Assembly (NCBI RefSeq): GCF_000799715.1
Contig: NZ_JUHG01000004.1
Location: forward strand, 21,476-85,475
Reading direction: 5' to 3'
Origin: Martinezella rhizogenes
GTDB taxonomy: Bacteria; Pseudomonadota; Alphaproteobacteria; Rhizobiales; Rhizobiaceae
Length of the DNA stretch: 64,000 nucleotides
A model generated the notes under the pieces. The model saw only the letters and a program-made list of their open reading frames with translations. It had not been told where the DNA came from and searched no databases. Of this stretch, positions 22,602 to 32,360 are shown in pieces. A program made the translations under genes and the position numbers. Every line of letters starts with the position of its first letter. The first letter of the stretch is position 1.

Positions 22602-22703
22602 TCCGTTCCCGTTCCTTCGGACAGGGCCTCGGAAACGTCCGTCAGACCCTGTCGTTCAATGCATGTACCTTAATGAGGCGTCCGGTATCGACCGGTGACC
22701 GCG

Positions 22704-23393
22704 TCATTGTTTTCGCCGGCCAGCGCCGCCCGTTGCCCGGGACTGACCGCCATTGCGGTACCGTTCGAGCAGGTTTGCGCGCTTCACTACACCCTGACCC
22801 GCCCGCCCTGCAAGCGCTGCGGCATGGATAAAAGCGTTCTGGCCCATCAGTTCTTCCATTTCCGCTTCCGTGAAGACACGGAATGACGGTATTTCCTTTT
22901 CGGTCTCCATCCCGAGATGCCAGGCCTTTCGGGCCTGGTCGATCTTGCGAACGCCGTCGGCTGCGGCATCGATCGCGTGGAACACGGCAAGTGCCGATCC
23001 GTTGCGAACGGAGCCATCGACCTTCGACGAGCCATTGACGAACTGGCTCGCTTTGCGCGCCATGTGCATCATCCCGGCAAGCTGCACCACAAGAAGGCGG
23101 TCGACGGTGGCGCCGAGATCGCTCGGTGCCGTCACCTCCGCCTTCAGGGCGCGGGCAAACAGTTTCTTCGCCACTGCCTTGTCCACAAGTGCCCGGTCGA
23201 GCTTGACCCAGCAGCCGCGTCCCGGCAGCTGCCGCTTCAGATCGGGAACTATGGTCCCGTCCGGAGCGGCGACGAAGCGGATCAGCTCATCCGGCGATCC
23301 GCTTTCGCGTGTTACGATGCACATGCGTCCGTTCACGTCGTCCCCGAGATCGTCGTTCTCAGGTAGCGTATTCGGCCCTTCGGTGCTCGTCAT
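22704..23393 (-). CDS. YlxR-family RNA-binding protein with L7Ae-like C-terminal part
   Basis: 229 residues. The N-terminal DUF448/YlxR domain shows RMCIVTRESGSPDELIRFV and PGRGCWVKLDRALVDKAVAK. The C-terminal half (residues about 100-200) resembles the L7Ae-like ribosomal protein often fused to YlxR in alphaproteobacteria: VDRLLVVQLAGMMHMARKAS. The family is thought to bind RNA and nucleoid components. The start ATG overlaps the nusA stop by 4 bases (ATGA), so translation is coupled. It is part of the nusA-infB operon. Confidence 0.88.
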   Translation of the reverse strand: MTSTEGPNTLPENDDLGDDVNGRMCIVTRESGSPDELIRFVAAPDGTIVPDLKRQLPGRGCWVKLDRALVDKAVAKKLFARALKAEVTAPSDLGATVDRLLVVQLAGMMHMARKASQFVNGSSKVDGSVRNGSALAVFHAIDAAADGVRKIDQARKAWHLGMETEKEIPSFRVFTEAEMEELMGQNAFIHAAALAGRAGQGVVKRANLLERYRNGGQSRATGGAGRRKQ

Positions 23394-24994
23394 GCTTCTT
23401 GCTCGGTCTCATCCTCCGCGACCTCTTCGGTCTCGGTGGCGAGATCGGCTTCGGTGATCCAGCCGGCCGACAGGCGAGCCTGTACGATCATCTGCTCGGC
23501 TTCGACGCGCGAGACTTCGAGCTTGGAGAACAGGCCTTCGAACTTCTTCGTTTCGCCGTTCTTGCGCTCGCTCCAGCCAACGAGGTCGTCGGCGGCGCAG
23601 CCGGCGAAGTCCTCAATCGTCTTGATGCCGTCCTCACCGAGGGCGACCATCATCTGCGCGGTCATGCCGTTGATCTCACGCAGTTCGTCGGCAACGCCGA
23701 GCGCCTTGCGCTTCTCGTCCATTTCAGCTTCCAGGCGCTCCAGATATTCGCGGGCGCGGGTCTGGATTTCCTGGGCTGTGTCTTCGTCGAAACCATCGAT
23801 GGAAGCGATTTCGTCGAGTTCGACGTAAGCCAGTTCCTCGACGGCGGCAAAGCCTTCCGAGGCCAGAACCTGGCCGACCATTTCGTCAACGTCGAGCGCG
23901 TCCATGAACAGGTTGGTGCGCTCGTTGAATTCCTTCTGACGGCGCTCGGACTCTTCCGCTTCCGTCATGATGTCGATGTCCCAGCCGGTCAGCTGCGAAG
24001 CGAGGCGGACGTTCTGGCCGCGGCGGCCGATGGCCAGCGACAGCTGTTCGTCCGGAACCACGACTTCGATGCGCTCGGCATCTTCATCGAGAACGACCTT
24101 GGACACCTCAGCCGGCTGCAACGCGTTGACGACGAAGTTCGCCGGCTCGTTGGACCACGGAATGATGTCGATCTTTTCACCCTGCAACTCGGCGACGACG
24201 GCCTGAACGCGCGAACCGCGCATACCGACGCAGGCGCCGACCGGATCGATCGACGAGTCGTTCGAAATGACGGCGATCTTGGCGCGCGAGCCCGGATCGC
24301 GGGCAACCGACTTCACCTGGATGATGCCGTCGTAGATTTCAGGCACTTCCATGGTGAAGAGCTTGACCATGAACTGCGGATGCGTGCGCGACAGGAAGAT
24401 CTGCGGGCCGCGCTGTTCGCGGCGCACGTCGTAAACGTAAGCGCGAACGCGGTCGCCGTAGCGGAAGTTCTCGCGCGGGATCATTTCGTCGCGGCGGATA
24501 ATGCCTTCGCCACGGCCGAGATCGACGATGACGTTGCCGTATTCGACGCGCTTGACGGTGCCGTTGACGATTTCGCCAACGCGATCCTTGAATTCGTCGA
24601 ACTGGCGGTCACGCTCGGCTTCGCGCACTTTCTGCACGATGACCTGCTTGGCCGACTGGGCGGCGATACGGCCGAAATCCATCGGCGGCAGCGGATCGGC
24701 GATGAAGTCGCCAAGGGCTGCATCCGGGTTGCGGTCGCGGGCCAGTTCCAGCGGGATCTGCGTAGAATAGTCCTCGGCCTTTTCGACAACTTCGAGCAGG
24801 CGTTGCAGACGGATTTCGCCGGTCTTCGGATTGATGTCGGCGCGGATGTTCGATTCCGTGCCGTAACGCGAGCGCGCGGCCTTCTGGATCGCGTCCGCCA
24901 TCGCGGCAAGCACGATCTCGCGGTCGATGACCTTTTCGCGCGCCACTGCATCTGCGATCTGCAGAAGTTCTAGCCGGTTCGCACTGACTGCCAT
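23390..24994 (-). CDS. nusA: Transcription termination/antitermination factor NusA
   Basis: Binds RNA polymerase and controls pausing, termination and rRNA antitermination. 534 residues: N-terminal polymerase-binding domain (residues 1-130), S1 domain ([20 protein letters not shown]), two KH domains ([19 protein letters not shown] and [20 protein letters not shown]) and two acidic helix-hairpin-helix repeats at the C-terminus ([20 protein letters not shown] and related). The last residues are Glu-rich. The N-terminus [20 protein letters not shown] is standard. It overlaps ylxR by 4 bases. Confidence 0.97.
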   Translation of the reverse strand: MAVSANRLELLQIADAVAREKVIDREIVLAAMADAIQKAARSRYGTESNIRADINPKTGEIRLQRLLEVVEKAEDYSTQIPLELARDRNPDAALGDFIADPLPPMDFGRIAAQSAKQVIVQKVREAERDRQFDEFKDRVGEIVNGTVKRVEYGNVIVDLGRGEGIIRRDEMIPRENFRYGDRVRAYVYDVRREQRGPQIFLSRTHPQFMVKLFTMEVPEIYDGIIQVKSVARDPGSRAKIAVISNDSSIDPVGACVGMRGSRVQAVVAELQGEKIDIIPWSNEPANFVVNALQPAEVSKVVLDEDAERIEVVVPDEQLSLAIGRRGQNVRLASQLTGWDIDIMTEAEESERRQKEFNERTNLFMDALDVDEMVGQVLASEGFAAVEELAYVELDEIASIDGFDEDTAQEIQTRAREYLERLEAEMDEKRKALGVADELREINGMTAQMMVALGEDGIKTIEDFAGCAADDLVGWSERKNGETKKFEGLFSKLEVSRVEAEQMIVQARLSAGWITEADLATETEEVAEDETEQEA

Positions 24995-25053
24995 GTTTAG
25001 TCTCCGTCTTCCTGCCCTGGGGTTCCCGTCCCGTTAGGCGGTTCGTTGATCGG

Positions 25054-25659
25054 TTATTCTTCTTCGTCCGCTTCGTTCTGGTTCGCAGCCTCGGCCTTGG
25101 CCTGCTTGTCGGCGCGCAACGCATCGCGGATAAGATCGTCCGTCAGGATCAGCTTGGCCTCGGCCAGTGTGCTGAACGGAATGGTGACCTTCGGTTCTTC
25201 GCCATAAGCGACCTGATCGCGTTCGATCGTGAAACCATCGTCATTGACGTCGGTGATCTTGCCGCGGAACCGCTTGCGGTTATCCACCAGGATCGAGGTC
25301 TCGCACTTGACGATGTGGCCGTTCCAGCGGACGAAATCCGACTTGCGGACCATCGGGCGGTCGATACCAGGCGAAGAGACTTCCAGATGATACGCCTTAT
25401 CGACCGGATCTTCCACATCCAGCACCGGCGAAATCGCCGTTGAGACCGCTTCGCAGCCCTGGACGTTCATGGTGCCGTCGTTGCGCTCGGCCATAACCTG
25501 CAATGTCAGGCCGTTCTGGTTCATGAGGCGAACGCGCACCAGGCGATAGTCCATGCCGACAAGCACGGGCTCGATGATGGCGGCGATGCGCTGGTCAAGG
25601 CCGGTTTCGACGATCAGCCGCGGTTCATTGATATTGTCTGCGTTTGTCACTTCCGACAA
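25054..25659 (-). CDS. rimP: Ribosome maturation factor RimP
   Basis: Assists 30S subunit assembly. 201 residues; shows [40 protein letters not shown], the family signature [20 protein letters not shown] and [12 protein letters not shown], then an acidic tail. The frame is open far upstream, but the family begins just before [12 protein letters not shown] chose TTG at 25659 because AGGAG lies 7 bases before it. A GTG at 25650 is the alternative and has a poorer spacing. It is first gene of the rimP-nusA operon. Confidence 0.93.
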   Translation of the reverse strand: MSEVTNADNINEPRLIVETGLDQRIAAIIEPVLVGMDYRLVRVRLMNQNGLTLQVMAERNDGTMNVQGCEAVSTAISPVLDVEDPVDKAYHLEVSSPGIDRPMVRKSDFVRWNGHIVKCETSILVDNRKRFRGKITDVNDDGFTIERDQVAYGEEPKVTIPFSTLAEAKLILTDDLIRDALRADKQAKAEAANQNEADEEE

Positions 25660-25701
25660 GCGTTCACTCCTGCAGGGTGCTGCAATTGGGAGATCGAGGT
25701 A

Positions 25702-25732
25702 ATAAAAAAGAGCGGGTCCTTGCGGCCCACTC
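25702..25732 (-). terminator. Terminator of the lytic transglycosylase gene
   Basis: On the minus strand GAGTGGGCC / GGACCCGCTC-type arms (one mismatch, one G:T) around CGCAAG-like loop bases are followed by TTTTTTATT. It lies between the transglycosylase and rimP. Confidence 0.75.
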
Positions 25733-25819
25733 CTCATCACACGATCAAGAATTTGAAGCGGATATAATCCCGTTCCCGCCAAATTGCAAGATGTTCGCGC
25801 AGGTAGCTTGCTCTCTCGC

Positions 25820-27076
25820 CTATTTCAGCACGCCAAGCATCGAGCTGTCGGGATAGCAGGTCGGCTTCATACCACTCTTTTCCTGCCACTGGCCGATCGA
25901 CCGCCGCGTCTTGTAGCCCGGCAAGCCGTCGGTGCCGCCGACGTCGTAGCCCTTGCGTTCCAAAGTCTTCTGCATGCCGGCGACATCGGAGCGCAGCATC
26001 TTGCCGACATCGCCCCAGGGGCCCTGGAAAGCGCCGGAGCCATAGGCGATGCGGTCGGCGAGATTGCCGATATAGAGGCCGTAGAGGTCGGAATTATTAT
26101 ATTCCTTGATGGTGTAGAAATTCGGCGTGACGATGAATTCCGGCCCGTCGCGGCCGGCCGGCACCAGCATCATGCCGCCGGCGCGCAGTTCGTCGGAGGG
26201 AAATGCCTTGCCGGCGATCCTGGCGATCCCGAGCGACGTCCATTGCGAAATCGGCTTGGCGAGATCAGGCCCTTCCTGCGCGCAGGAAACATTGGCCGGG
26301 ATCGTCACTTCATAACCCCAGCCGCGGCCGCGCTGCCAGCCTTTCTGCACCAGATAGTTGGCGATGGAGGCAAGCGTATCCGGCACGGAGGTCCAGATGT
26401 TGCGGTGGCCGTCACCGTCGAAATCGACCGCATATTTCAGATAGCTGGTCGGCATGAACTGCGGCTGGCCGAGTGCGCCGGCCCAGGACCCCAGGAGCTG
26501 ATCGGGCGCAACGTCGCCATGCTCGAGGATGCGCAGACCGGCAATCAGCTCGGTGCGGAACATGTCTTTGCGGGTCGACATGAAGGCCTTGGTCGCGAGC
26601 ACCTGCACCGCCGAGTTCGGCAGTTTTGCTGCGCCAAAGCCGGTCTCGCGGCCCCAGATGGCAAGCAGGATCGGACCGGGCACGCCATAGACCTTCTCGA
26701 TCCTTTTCAGCGCCGGGCCATATTGCGAGGCGAAGCTGCGCCCGGTCACCGCCAGCCTCTGCAACCGTCCCTCGTTGAAGTAGGGCGCGGGGGAGGAAAA
26801 CTCCGCCTGGGTCTGTTTCTGCTCCTTGGGCTTCGGAAAGCCGGGTGGGGCGAGGTCGGGCAGGCTCCAGTTCAGCGCCACGCCGGCAAAGGCGGCCCGG
26901 AAGGTCTTGTCGGAAATGCCGTCTTTTTTTGCTTCGGGCCAGAGATCCCTTTGGATCCAAGTCTGGAACTGCGCCTCGACATCGGCCTTGGAGGCGGCGA
27001 AGGCGGGGAGGGGAAGGAGAGCGAGAAGGAGGATAAGTAGGTGTAGAATATGCCGAGAGATACCCCCCTCTGTCAC
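25820..27076 (-). CDS. Lytic murein transglycosylase (MltB/SLT_2 type) with peptidoglycan-binding domain
   Basis: Cleaves the glycan strands of peptidoglycan in the periplasm, forming 1,6-anhydromuropeptides. About 418 residues: signal peptide (hydrophobic core [18 protein letters not shown]), SLT_2 domain with catalytic Glu in [10 protein letters not shown] and the supporting motifs [19 protein letters not shown] and [11 protein letters not shown], then a C-terminal PG_binding_1 domain ([20 protein letters not shown]). The 5' end is uncertain: the only good start close to the signal peptide is a GTG at 27076, inside a palindromic repeat. An ATG at 27127 would add 17 residues encoded by that repeat. 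Confidence 0.88.
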   Translation of the reverse strand: MTEGGISRHILHLLILLLALLPLPAFAASKADVEAQFQTWIQRDLWPEAKKDGISDKTFRAAFAGVALNWSLPDLAPPGFPKPKEQKQTQAEFSSPAPYFNEGRLQRLAVTGRSFASQYGPALKRIEKVYGVPGPILLAIWGRETGFGAAKLPNSAVQVLATKAFMSTRKDMFRTELIAGLRILEHGDVAPDQLLGSWAGALGQPQFMPTSYLKYAVDFDGDGHRNIWTSVPDTLASIANYLVQKGWQRGRGWGYEVTIPANVSCAQEGPDLAKPISQWTSLGIARIAGKAFPSDELRAGGMMLVPAGRDGPEFIVTPNFYTIKEYNNSDLYGLYIGNLADRIAYGSGAFQGPWGDVGKMLRSDVAGMQKTLERKGYDVGGTDGLPGYKTRRSIGQWQEKSGMKPTCYPDSSMLGVLK

Positions 27077-27250
27077 TGACGTGACATCTCCCCCACAAGG
27101 GGGGAGATTGTGGGCGGCATGCTTCATGCCATATCGACGGCCCGAAGTTGCTGTGAATTCAGTGGTTGATTGTTTGGCGAGGACAGCACCACAGGTTACC
27201 GATCTCCCCCCTTGTGGGGGAGATGTCACGAAGTGACAGAGGGGGGTACG
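27060..27250. repeat. Pair of inverted palindromic repeats
   Basis: Two nearly identical elements of about 48 bases face each other: 27060-27109 and 27202-27248. Each contains two hairpins, TGTCAC...GTGACA and CTCCCCC-ACAA-GGGGGGAG. They differ mainly in the small loop (TGAC versus TTC). The left copy overlaps the start of the transglycosylase gene. This type resembles the short REP/RIME-like palindromes common in rhizobial genomes. Confidence 0.85.
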
Positions 27251-27284
27251 CACTCTCCTCATACGCAATCCTTTATTGTAGCAA

Positions 27285-27890
27285 TCAAATCGCCGTCCGC
27301 GCCCGCAAGGCTGCCGTCAGCGTGCCCTCGTCGAGATAGTCGAGCTCGCCGCCGACCGGAACACCGTGCGCCAATCGGGTGATCTTCACCTCCAGGCCGG
27401 CGAGCTGGTCGGTTATATAGTGTGCTGTGGTTTGTCCTTCGACGGTGGCGTTGACGGCGATGATGATTTCGCGGATGCCACCCTCGCCGACGCGCTGGAT
27501 CAGGCCGCGAATGTTGAGATCGTCGGGGCCAACGCCGTCGAGTGGTGACAGAACGCCGCCGAGAACATGATAGGCGGCATTCATCGCTGCGGCGCGTTCC
27601 AGCGCCCAGAGATCGGCGACATCCTCAACGACGATGATGATCGCCTGATCGCGGCGGTCGTCGGTGCAGACGGTGCAGGGGTCGACGGTATCGACATTGC
27701 CGCAGCGTGAGCAAATCTTCACCTTGTCATAGGCCTCGCCCATGGCATGGGAGAGGGGGCCGAGCAGCTGATCCTTCTTCTTGATCAGGTGCAATGCGGC
27801 GCGGCGCGCCGAGCGCGGGCCAAGGCCCGGCACCTTCGCCAGCAGCTGGATGAGTTTCTCGATTTCGGGGCCGGTGACTCGCTTTGCCAT
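27285..27890 (-). CDS. recR: Recombination mediator RecR
   Basis: Works with RecF and RecO to load RecA at single-strand gaps. 201 residues: helix-hairpin-helix ([20 protein letters not shown]), four-cysteine zinc finger ([16 protein letters not shown]), Toprim domain ([15 protein letters not shown] ... [13 protein letters not shown]) and the C-terminal Walker-B-like [20 protein letters not shown]. Complete. In many genomes it follows ybaB and dnaX; here a LysE-hydrolase-Lrp cassette lies between them. Confidence 0.97.
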   Translation of the reverse strand: MAKRVTGPEIEKLIQLLAKVPGLGPRSARRAALHLIKKKDQLLGPLSHAMGEAYDKVKICSRCGNVDTVDPCTVCTDDRRDQAIIIVVEDVADLWALERAAAMNAAYHVLGGVLSPLDGVGPDDLNIRGLIQRVGEGGIREIIIAVNATVEGQTTAHYITDQLAGLEVKITRLAHGVPVGGELDYLDEGTLTAALRARTAI

Positions 27891-27976
27891 GGGAGGCTTT
27901 TAGCTCATATGTTTAAGGAACGGAATCGCGGAGGGGACGTTCGCCCCATGAAAATTCCGGCCGTCGACACGAGAGC

Positions 27977-28588
27977 TTATCGCATGGCGATGGCGACGGC
28001 AGCGCCCGCCATGGTGCCGGCACTGGCGCGGTTGGCCATCCGCACGGCGCGGCGGCTCTTGAGGAAGCCCCTGGCCTTGGCGGCGAGCATGGCCCAGGAC
28101 AGATCGATGACGATCAAGACAACGAACATCGTCGCTACCAGCTCGGCCCAGCCGGCAAGCGAGACCGCATGGAGGTCGATGATCGAGGGCAGCAACGCCA
28201 CATAGAACACCATGATCTTCGGATTGCCCATCGTCACCGTCAGGCCAGCGAAGAAAAGCCTTGCCGGCGACTGCGCCTCCGGAAGCTTTTCTTCCGAGGC
28301 ATCCGCCGCCGCAAACCACATTTTCCAGGCGAGATAGAGAAGATAGGCAACGCCCAGCCATTTGATCGCGACGAAGGCCCAGTGGAAGGTTTCGGCGATG
28401 GTGGCAAGACCCGCGACCGCGCAGGTCAGCCAGATAGCTTCACCGATCCACATGGCGGCGAGAAAGGGCAGCACGTCGCGAGCGCCCCTGGTCAGCACGC
28501 GCGCGACCAGCGCGGCGATATTGGGGCCAGGCGATCCGGCCGCGATGAACAGCGCACCGGCGAAAACAAGCAATGTCGTGAGGCTCAT
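27977..28588 (-). CDS. LysE/RhtB-family amino acid exporter
   Basis: A 203-residue inner-membrane protein with about six helices and the family N-terminus FAGALFIAAGSPGPNIAALV, followed by LLYLAWKMWF and GLTVTMGNPKIMVFYVALLP, both characteristic of LysE/RhtB exporters. It probably exports an amino acid; which one cannot be read from sequence. The ATG at 28588 (MSLTTLLVFAG) has GGAAG upstream. An Lrp-type regulator sits nearby (29318), which fits the common control of such exporters. Confidence 0.88.
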   Translation of the reverse strand: MSLTTLLVFAGALFIAAGSPGPNIAALVARVLTRGARDVLPFLAAMWIGEAIWLTCAVAGLATIAETFHWAFVAIKWLGVAYLLYLAWKMWFAAADASEEKLPEAQSPARLFFAGLTVTMGNPKIMVFYVALLPSIIDLHAVSLAGWAELVATMFVVLIVIDLSWAMLAAKARGFLKSRRAVRMANRASAGTMAGAAVAIAMR

Positions 28589-28668
28589 CACGTTCTTCCG
28601 ATCAAGACGAAAAGGATGCCGAGACATAGCATCCCGCCGCCTGTTTTCCAAACGGATCGCGTGGCCCG

Positions 28669-29205
28669 TCAGCCGATTCGGGCGCGGAAGCGCTCGAACA
28701 GCGCCCGACCCTCCGGCCAATCACCAAGTCCCGAGCCGACATTGATGTGGCCGAGCGGGCCGACATCGACAAGCTCGCTGCCCCAGACGGAGGCGCTTTC
28801 CTTGGCATAGTCGAACGGGCCATAGGGATCGTCGGTGCTGGCGACGAGCACGGAAGGAAACGGCAGCCGTCGGCGCGGCGGATTGGCGAAGCTGGGAGCT
28901 TCACCCAGATAGATCTCTCCCGTCGGGTCCGGCACCGCGACGAGAAACGCGCCGAGGATTTGCGTTTTCGCGGAAACCGCCCAATGCGCGATGAACTGGC
29001 AGGCAAGGCTGTGGCCGACAAGGATCGGCGGCGTCTTCGCCCTTCCGATTTCCCGATCGAGCGCGGCGATCCAGTCCGAAAGCTCCGGCCTGTCCCAGCT
29101 CGCCGGTTGAAACCGGCGCATTCGCGGGTCCTGCCGTTCCCACAAGGTTTGCCAATGGTCTTCTCCGGACCCGCCAAGGCCGGGCAGGATGATGATATCG
29201 CTCAT
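28669..29205 (-). CDS. RBBP9/YdeN-like serine hydrolase
   Basis: A 178-residue minimal alpha/beta hydrolase. Start DIIILPGLGGSGEDHWQTLW, nucleophile elbow PPILVGHSLACQ (Ser in GHS), Asp in VASTDDPYGPF and His in VGPLGHINVGSG: the triad is complete. The family (DUF1234/RBBP9) has weak esterase activity; its natural substrate is unknown. The ATG at 29205 has AGAGGA 7 bases upstream. It is divergent from the Lrp regulator, with a shared 112-base control region, and precedes the LysE gene on the same strand. Confidence 0.88.
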   Translation of the reverse strand: MSDIIILPGLGGSGEDHWQTLWERQDPRMRRFQPASWDRPELSDWIAALDREIGRAKTPPILVGHSLACQFIAHWAVSAKTQILGAFLVAVPDPTGEIYLGEAPSFANPPRRRLPFPSVLVASTDDPYGPFDYAKESASVWGSELVDVGPLGHINVGSGLGDWPEGRALFERFRARIG

Positions 29206-29273
29206 ATCTTTCCTCTCGCAGTTTGTTGACGTGGGAAATTTGACATGGCGCTTCGGTCGTTGACATTGCAAAC

Positions 29274-29301
29274 CATCGGAGAAAAATTGGTCATACCGAT
29301 G
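29274..29301. promoter_or_regulatory. Inverted repeat in the hydrolase/Lrp divergent region
   Basis: CATCGG (29274-29279) and CCGATG (29296-29301) are mirror copies 16 bases apart, between an AT-rich core and the lrp-type gene. It is a candidate operator for the regulator. Confidence 0.35.
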
Positions 29302-29317
29302 AATTGAAGGTTCAAAC

Positions 29318-29791
29318 ATGGAAAGCTTCGAGAGAGACCTGGATCCGACCGATCTATCGATGATCGAGATCCTGCAAGCGGATGGGCGGATTTCCGTATC
29401 GGAACTCGGCCGTCGCGTCGGGCTGTCGCAGCCGGCCGCGTCCGAACGCCTGAAGCGGCTGGAGGAGCGCGGCATCATCGCCGGCTACCGCGCCATCGTC
29501 GATCCCGCCGCCGTCGGTCTCGGCATGATGGCCGTCATCCGGCTCAGGACGACGCATGAGTATATCCGCCCCTATTTGAAGCAGTTTTCGGAAATGCCGG
29601 AGATCATCGAGGTCCTGCGGCTGACAGGCGAAGATTGTTTCCTGCTCAAGGTGCTGGTGCCGTCGCCTGCCGACCTTGAAACCATCGTCGACACCATCGC
29701 CCGGCATGGCGCCGTGACGACATCGCTGGTGCTGCGGAACGAGCCGGCGAAACCGATCGGCCGCGAACTCATCCGCAAGACGGCGCGCTAA
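29318..29791 (+). CDS. Lrp/AsnC-family transcriptional regulator
   Basis: 157 residues. N-terminal helix-turn-helix (LDPTDLSMIEILQADGRISV, LGRRVGLSQPAASERLKRLE) followed by the RAM/AsnC effector-binding domain (IEVLRLTGEDCFLLKVLVPS, with the G-DCFLLKV motif). It probably senses an amino acid and forms octamers. It is divergent from the hydrolase-LysE pair and so is the likely regulator of these genes and of itself. The ATG at 29318 is near GAAGG. Confidence 0.92.
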   Translation: MESFERDLDPTDLSMIEILQADGRISVSELGRRVGLSQPAASERLKRLEERGIIAGYRAIVDPAAVGLGMMAVIRLRTTHEYIRPYLKQFSEMPEIIEVLRLTGEDCFLLKVLVPSPADLETIVDTIARHGAVTTSLVLRNEPAKPIGRELIRKTAR

Positions 29792-29812
29792 ACCGCTTCG
29801 GAAGAGTGCTTA

Positions 29813-30136
29813 TCAGAAAGGCATCTTGAAGCCGGGCGGGATCGGCAGGCCGGCGGTGAGTTCGCGGGTCTTTTCGGCGGTGATCGCCTCGGCCTTGTCC
29901 TGGGCGTCCTTGTTGGCGGCGACGATCAGGTCCTCGAGGATTTCGACGTCGTCTTCCTTGAAGAGCGACGGATCGATCTTGATGCCCAGCATCAGACCCT
30001 TGCCGTTGACGGTGACGGTGACGAGGCCGCCGCCTGCCTTGCCTTCGACGCGGATGTCGGCGATCTCAGCCTGCATCTTCTCCATCTTGGCCTGCATTTC
30101 TTTCACTTTACCCATCATGCCCATGATGTCGCGCAT
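29813..30136 (-). CDS. YbaB/EbfC-family nucleoid-associated protein
   Basis: A 107-residue small DNA-binding protein: [20 protein letters not shown] at the start, [20 protein letters not shown] in the core, [10 protein letters not shown] at the end. The family forms tweezers-like dimers on DNA. It lies 106 bases downstream of dnaX, the usual arrangement. The ATG at 30136 (MRDIMGMMG) was chosen because AAGGA lies about 9 bases before it; the frame is open ten codons further. Confidence 0.95.
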   Translation of the reverse strand: MRDIMGMMGKVKEMQAKMEKMQAEIADIRVEGKAGGGLVTVTVNGKGLMLGIKIDPSLFKEDDVEILEDLIVAANKDAQDKAEAITAEKTRELTAGLPIPPGFKMPF

Positions 30137-30242
30137 CGTCGCTCGTCCTTCTGCCGCGTCTTTCATTATGATTTAGTACAATATGTTTCGAAAGCCACCC
30201 AGCAGATTTTGCCGCGCGGCTGTTCGATTCCGCACCGTACCT

Positions 30243-32123
30243 TTAGAATTCGATGTCATCGCCCGGCAGGATATCGCCTTCGTCGGATTCGGCGGCTGCC
30301 GGAGCGGCGACCTGTTCCTCTTCCTCGATATCGGGCGCACGCACGCGCACGTCGATGATCTTGGCGCCCGGAAATTGCGACAGGATCGCCGCGACATCGG
30401 GGTCTTGCCGGGCATCGGCGACCCGCTGCCGCTGCGCGTTCGCCTCGGCTTCCACTACCGTCGGCTCGCCTTCATCGCGGCTGAGGCTGACGATCCAGTG
30501 GATGCCGGTCCATTCCTTCAGCTTAACGGCAAGCTCGTTCAAGAGCGTGCCCGGCGCGCCCGGCGTCAGGCTGACGTCGAGCCGGCCGGGTTCCAGCCGC
30601 ACCGGACGCACGAAGCTGCGCACCATGGCTTTCAGTTTCGGATCGCGCTTCTGGCCGGCAAGTTCGGCGATGTCGGTCATCGAATTGATGGCAACCAGCG
30701 GCTTCGGCGCTTCAACCGGCTTCTGTTCGATGCGGCCGATGGGAGCAGAGTCCGGCTGGGTATTCGGAACCGCGCGCAGCATGGCGACCGGTGCCTGTGG
30801 CGTCGGCCGTGGCGCGGCTGTCTCGACCGCGCGGGCCATCACGTTGCCCTGATAGGAAACCTGCGTTCCGCCGCCATTGCCGTTGGGCGAAGCGGGCGAG
30901 GGGCGTGCGCCGCCATTGCCATTACCGTCGGAGAATTCGGCAAGCCGCCGCGCGGCATCTTCCGGGGCCGGCAGATGGGCGGCATGCGCCAGTCGGATCA
31001 GCACCATTTCGGCGGCACCTGCGGTGCGCGCAGCACTTTCCGTCTCCGGTATGCCCTTCAGGAGCATCTGCCAGATGCGCGACAGGGTGGTGACCGCCAC
31101 GCCCTGCGCGAATTCCGCCGCCTTGTTGCGCTCGACTTCGCTCAACGACGGATCGTTGGCAGCGTCGGGCACATATTTCAGGCGGGTGACGAGGTGGGTG
31201 AAATCCGCAAGGTCGGTCAATACGACGACGGGGTTGGCTCCGGCCTCGTACTGGCTGTTGAACTCCGCCAAGGCGGCCGCGACATCGCCCTGGATGATGT
31301 GATGGAAGAGATCGACGATGCGGGCGCGGTCAGCAAGACCCAGCATCGAGCGAACGGCATCGGCCACGACCACGCCGCTGCCATGCGCAATCGCCTGGTC
31401 GAGCAGCGACAGGCCGTCACGAGCCGATCCCTCGGCGGCGCGGGCGATCATGGCGAGCGCTTCCGTCTCCGCCTCGATGCCTTCCTTGGCCGAAATGGTG
31501 GTGAACAGTCCCACAAGATCCGAGGCGCTGATGCGGCGCAGATCGAAGCGCTGGCAGCGCGACAGCACGGTGATCGGCACCTTGCGGATTTCGGTGGTGG
31601 CGAAGATGAACTTCACATGCTCCGGCGGCTCTTCCAGCGTCTTCAACAATCCGTTGAAGGCGGCCGTCGACAGCATGTGCACTTCGTCGATGATATAGAC
31701 CTTGTAGCGCGCCGAAACCGGACGGTAGCGCACCTGCTCGATGATCTCGCGGATATCGTCGATGCCGGTATGCGAGGCGGCGTCCATCTCGATGACGTCG
31801 ACATGCCGGCCTTCCATGATCGCCTGGCAATGTTCGCCGGGCTCGCGCAGGTCGATGGTCGGGCGGTCGATCTCGGGGGTTCGATAGTTGAGCGCGCGCG
31901 CCAGAATGCGGGCCGTCGTCGTCTTGCCGACACCGCGCACGCCGGTCAGCATATAGGCCTGGGCAATACGGCCGGTTTCGAACGCGTTGGTCAGCGTGCG
32001 AACCATCGGCTCCTGGCCGACCATCAGGTCTGTGAAATCCTTGGGACGGTATTTGCGGGCCAGCACCCGGTAACCGGTGCCGGTCGAAGCGGCATCTTTT
32101 GCTTGTCGCTCGGTGTCGCTCAT
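30243..32123 (-). CDS. dnaX: DNA polymerase III subunit tau/gamma
   Basis: Clamp-loader ATPase of the replicative polymerase. 626 residues. AAA+ module: YRVLARKYRPKDFTDLMVGQ, Walker A GVRGVGKTTTA, Walker B IIDEVHMLS, sensor 1 FIFATTEIRKVP, sensor 2 GSARDGLSLLDQA; then the variable tau-specific part with a Gly/Asn/Pro-rich linker and an acidic end. The usual four-Cys zinc motif after Walker A is missing: the segment reads NYRTPEIDRPTIDLREPGEH, with one Cys only. The start ATG at 32123 (MSDTERQAKDAAS). The SRP RNA gene lies 50 bases upstream. Confidence 0.95.
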   Translation of the reverse strand: MSDTERQAKDAASTGTGYRVLARKYRPKDFTDLMVGQEPMVRTLTNAFETGRIAQAYMLTGVRGVGKTTTARILARALNYRTPEIDRPTIDLREPGEHCQAIMEGRHVDVIEMDAASHTGIDDIREIIEQVRYRPVSARYKVYIIDEVHMLSTAAFNGLLKTLEEPPEHVKFIFATTEIRKVPITVLSRCQRFDLRRISASDLVGLFTTISAKEGIEAETEALAMIARAAEGSARDGLSLLDQAIAHGSGVVVADAVRSMLGLADRARIVDLFHHIIQGDVAAALAEFNSQYEAGANPVVVLTDLADFTHLVTRLKYVPDAANDPSLSEVERNKAAEFAQGVAVTTLSRIWQMLLKGIPETESAARTAGAAEMVLIRLAHAAHLPAPEDAARRLAEFSDGNGNGGARPSPASPNGNGGGTQVSYQGNVMARAVETAAPRPTPQAPVAMLRAVPNTQPDSAPIGRIEQKPVEAPKPLVAINSMTDIAELAGQKRDPKLKAMVRSFVRPVRLEPGRLDVSLTPGAPGTLLNELAVKLKEWTGIHWIVSLSRDEGEPTVVEAEANAQRQRVADARQDPDVAAILSQFPGAKIIDVRVRAPDIEEEEQVAAPAAAESDEGDILPGDDIEF

Positions 32124-32172
32124 GGCCCTGCTTATTGCCCGCAGAAAGCCGGGCCTTGCTTTCAAAAAGGGT

Positions 32173-32268
32173 GGGAGGCTGGCACGATGACCCGTGCCGG
32201 GCTCGTTGGGGCTGCTTCCTTCCGGACCTGACCCGGTTGGCGAGTGGCTCGTCCACCACCAACCTCCC
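32173..32268 (-). ncRNA. ffs: Signal recognition particle RNA (4.5S, small bacterial type)
   Basis: On the minus strand the conserved domain IV is present: GGTCAGGTCCGGAAGGAAGC, with the GGAA tetraloop and the asymmetric internal loop that binds Ffh. The outer ends pair as GGGAGGTTGG with CCAGCCTCCC, giving a hairpin of about 96 bases. A T tract follows at 32162-32168. Upstream, TTGACC (32310-32315) could be the -35, with a weak -10 near 32287. Exact ends are estimates. Confidence 0.93.
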
Positions 32269-32360
32269 GGAGGCACATATCGGCAATATCCTCATCAAAA
32301 GCAAGCCAAGGTCAAAAAAAACTGCTAAACATTTGATAAAACACTCTGGAGGACCGCCCA

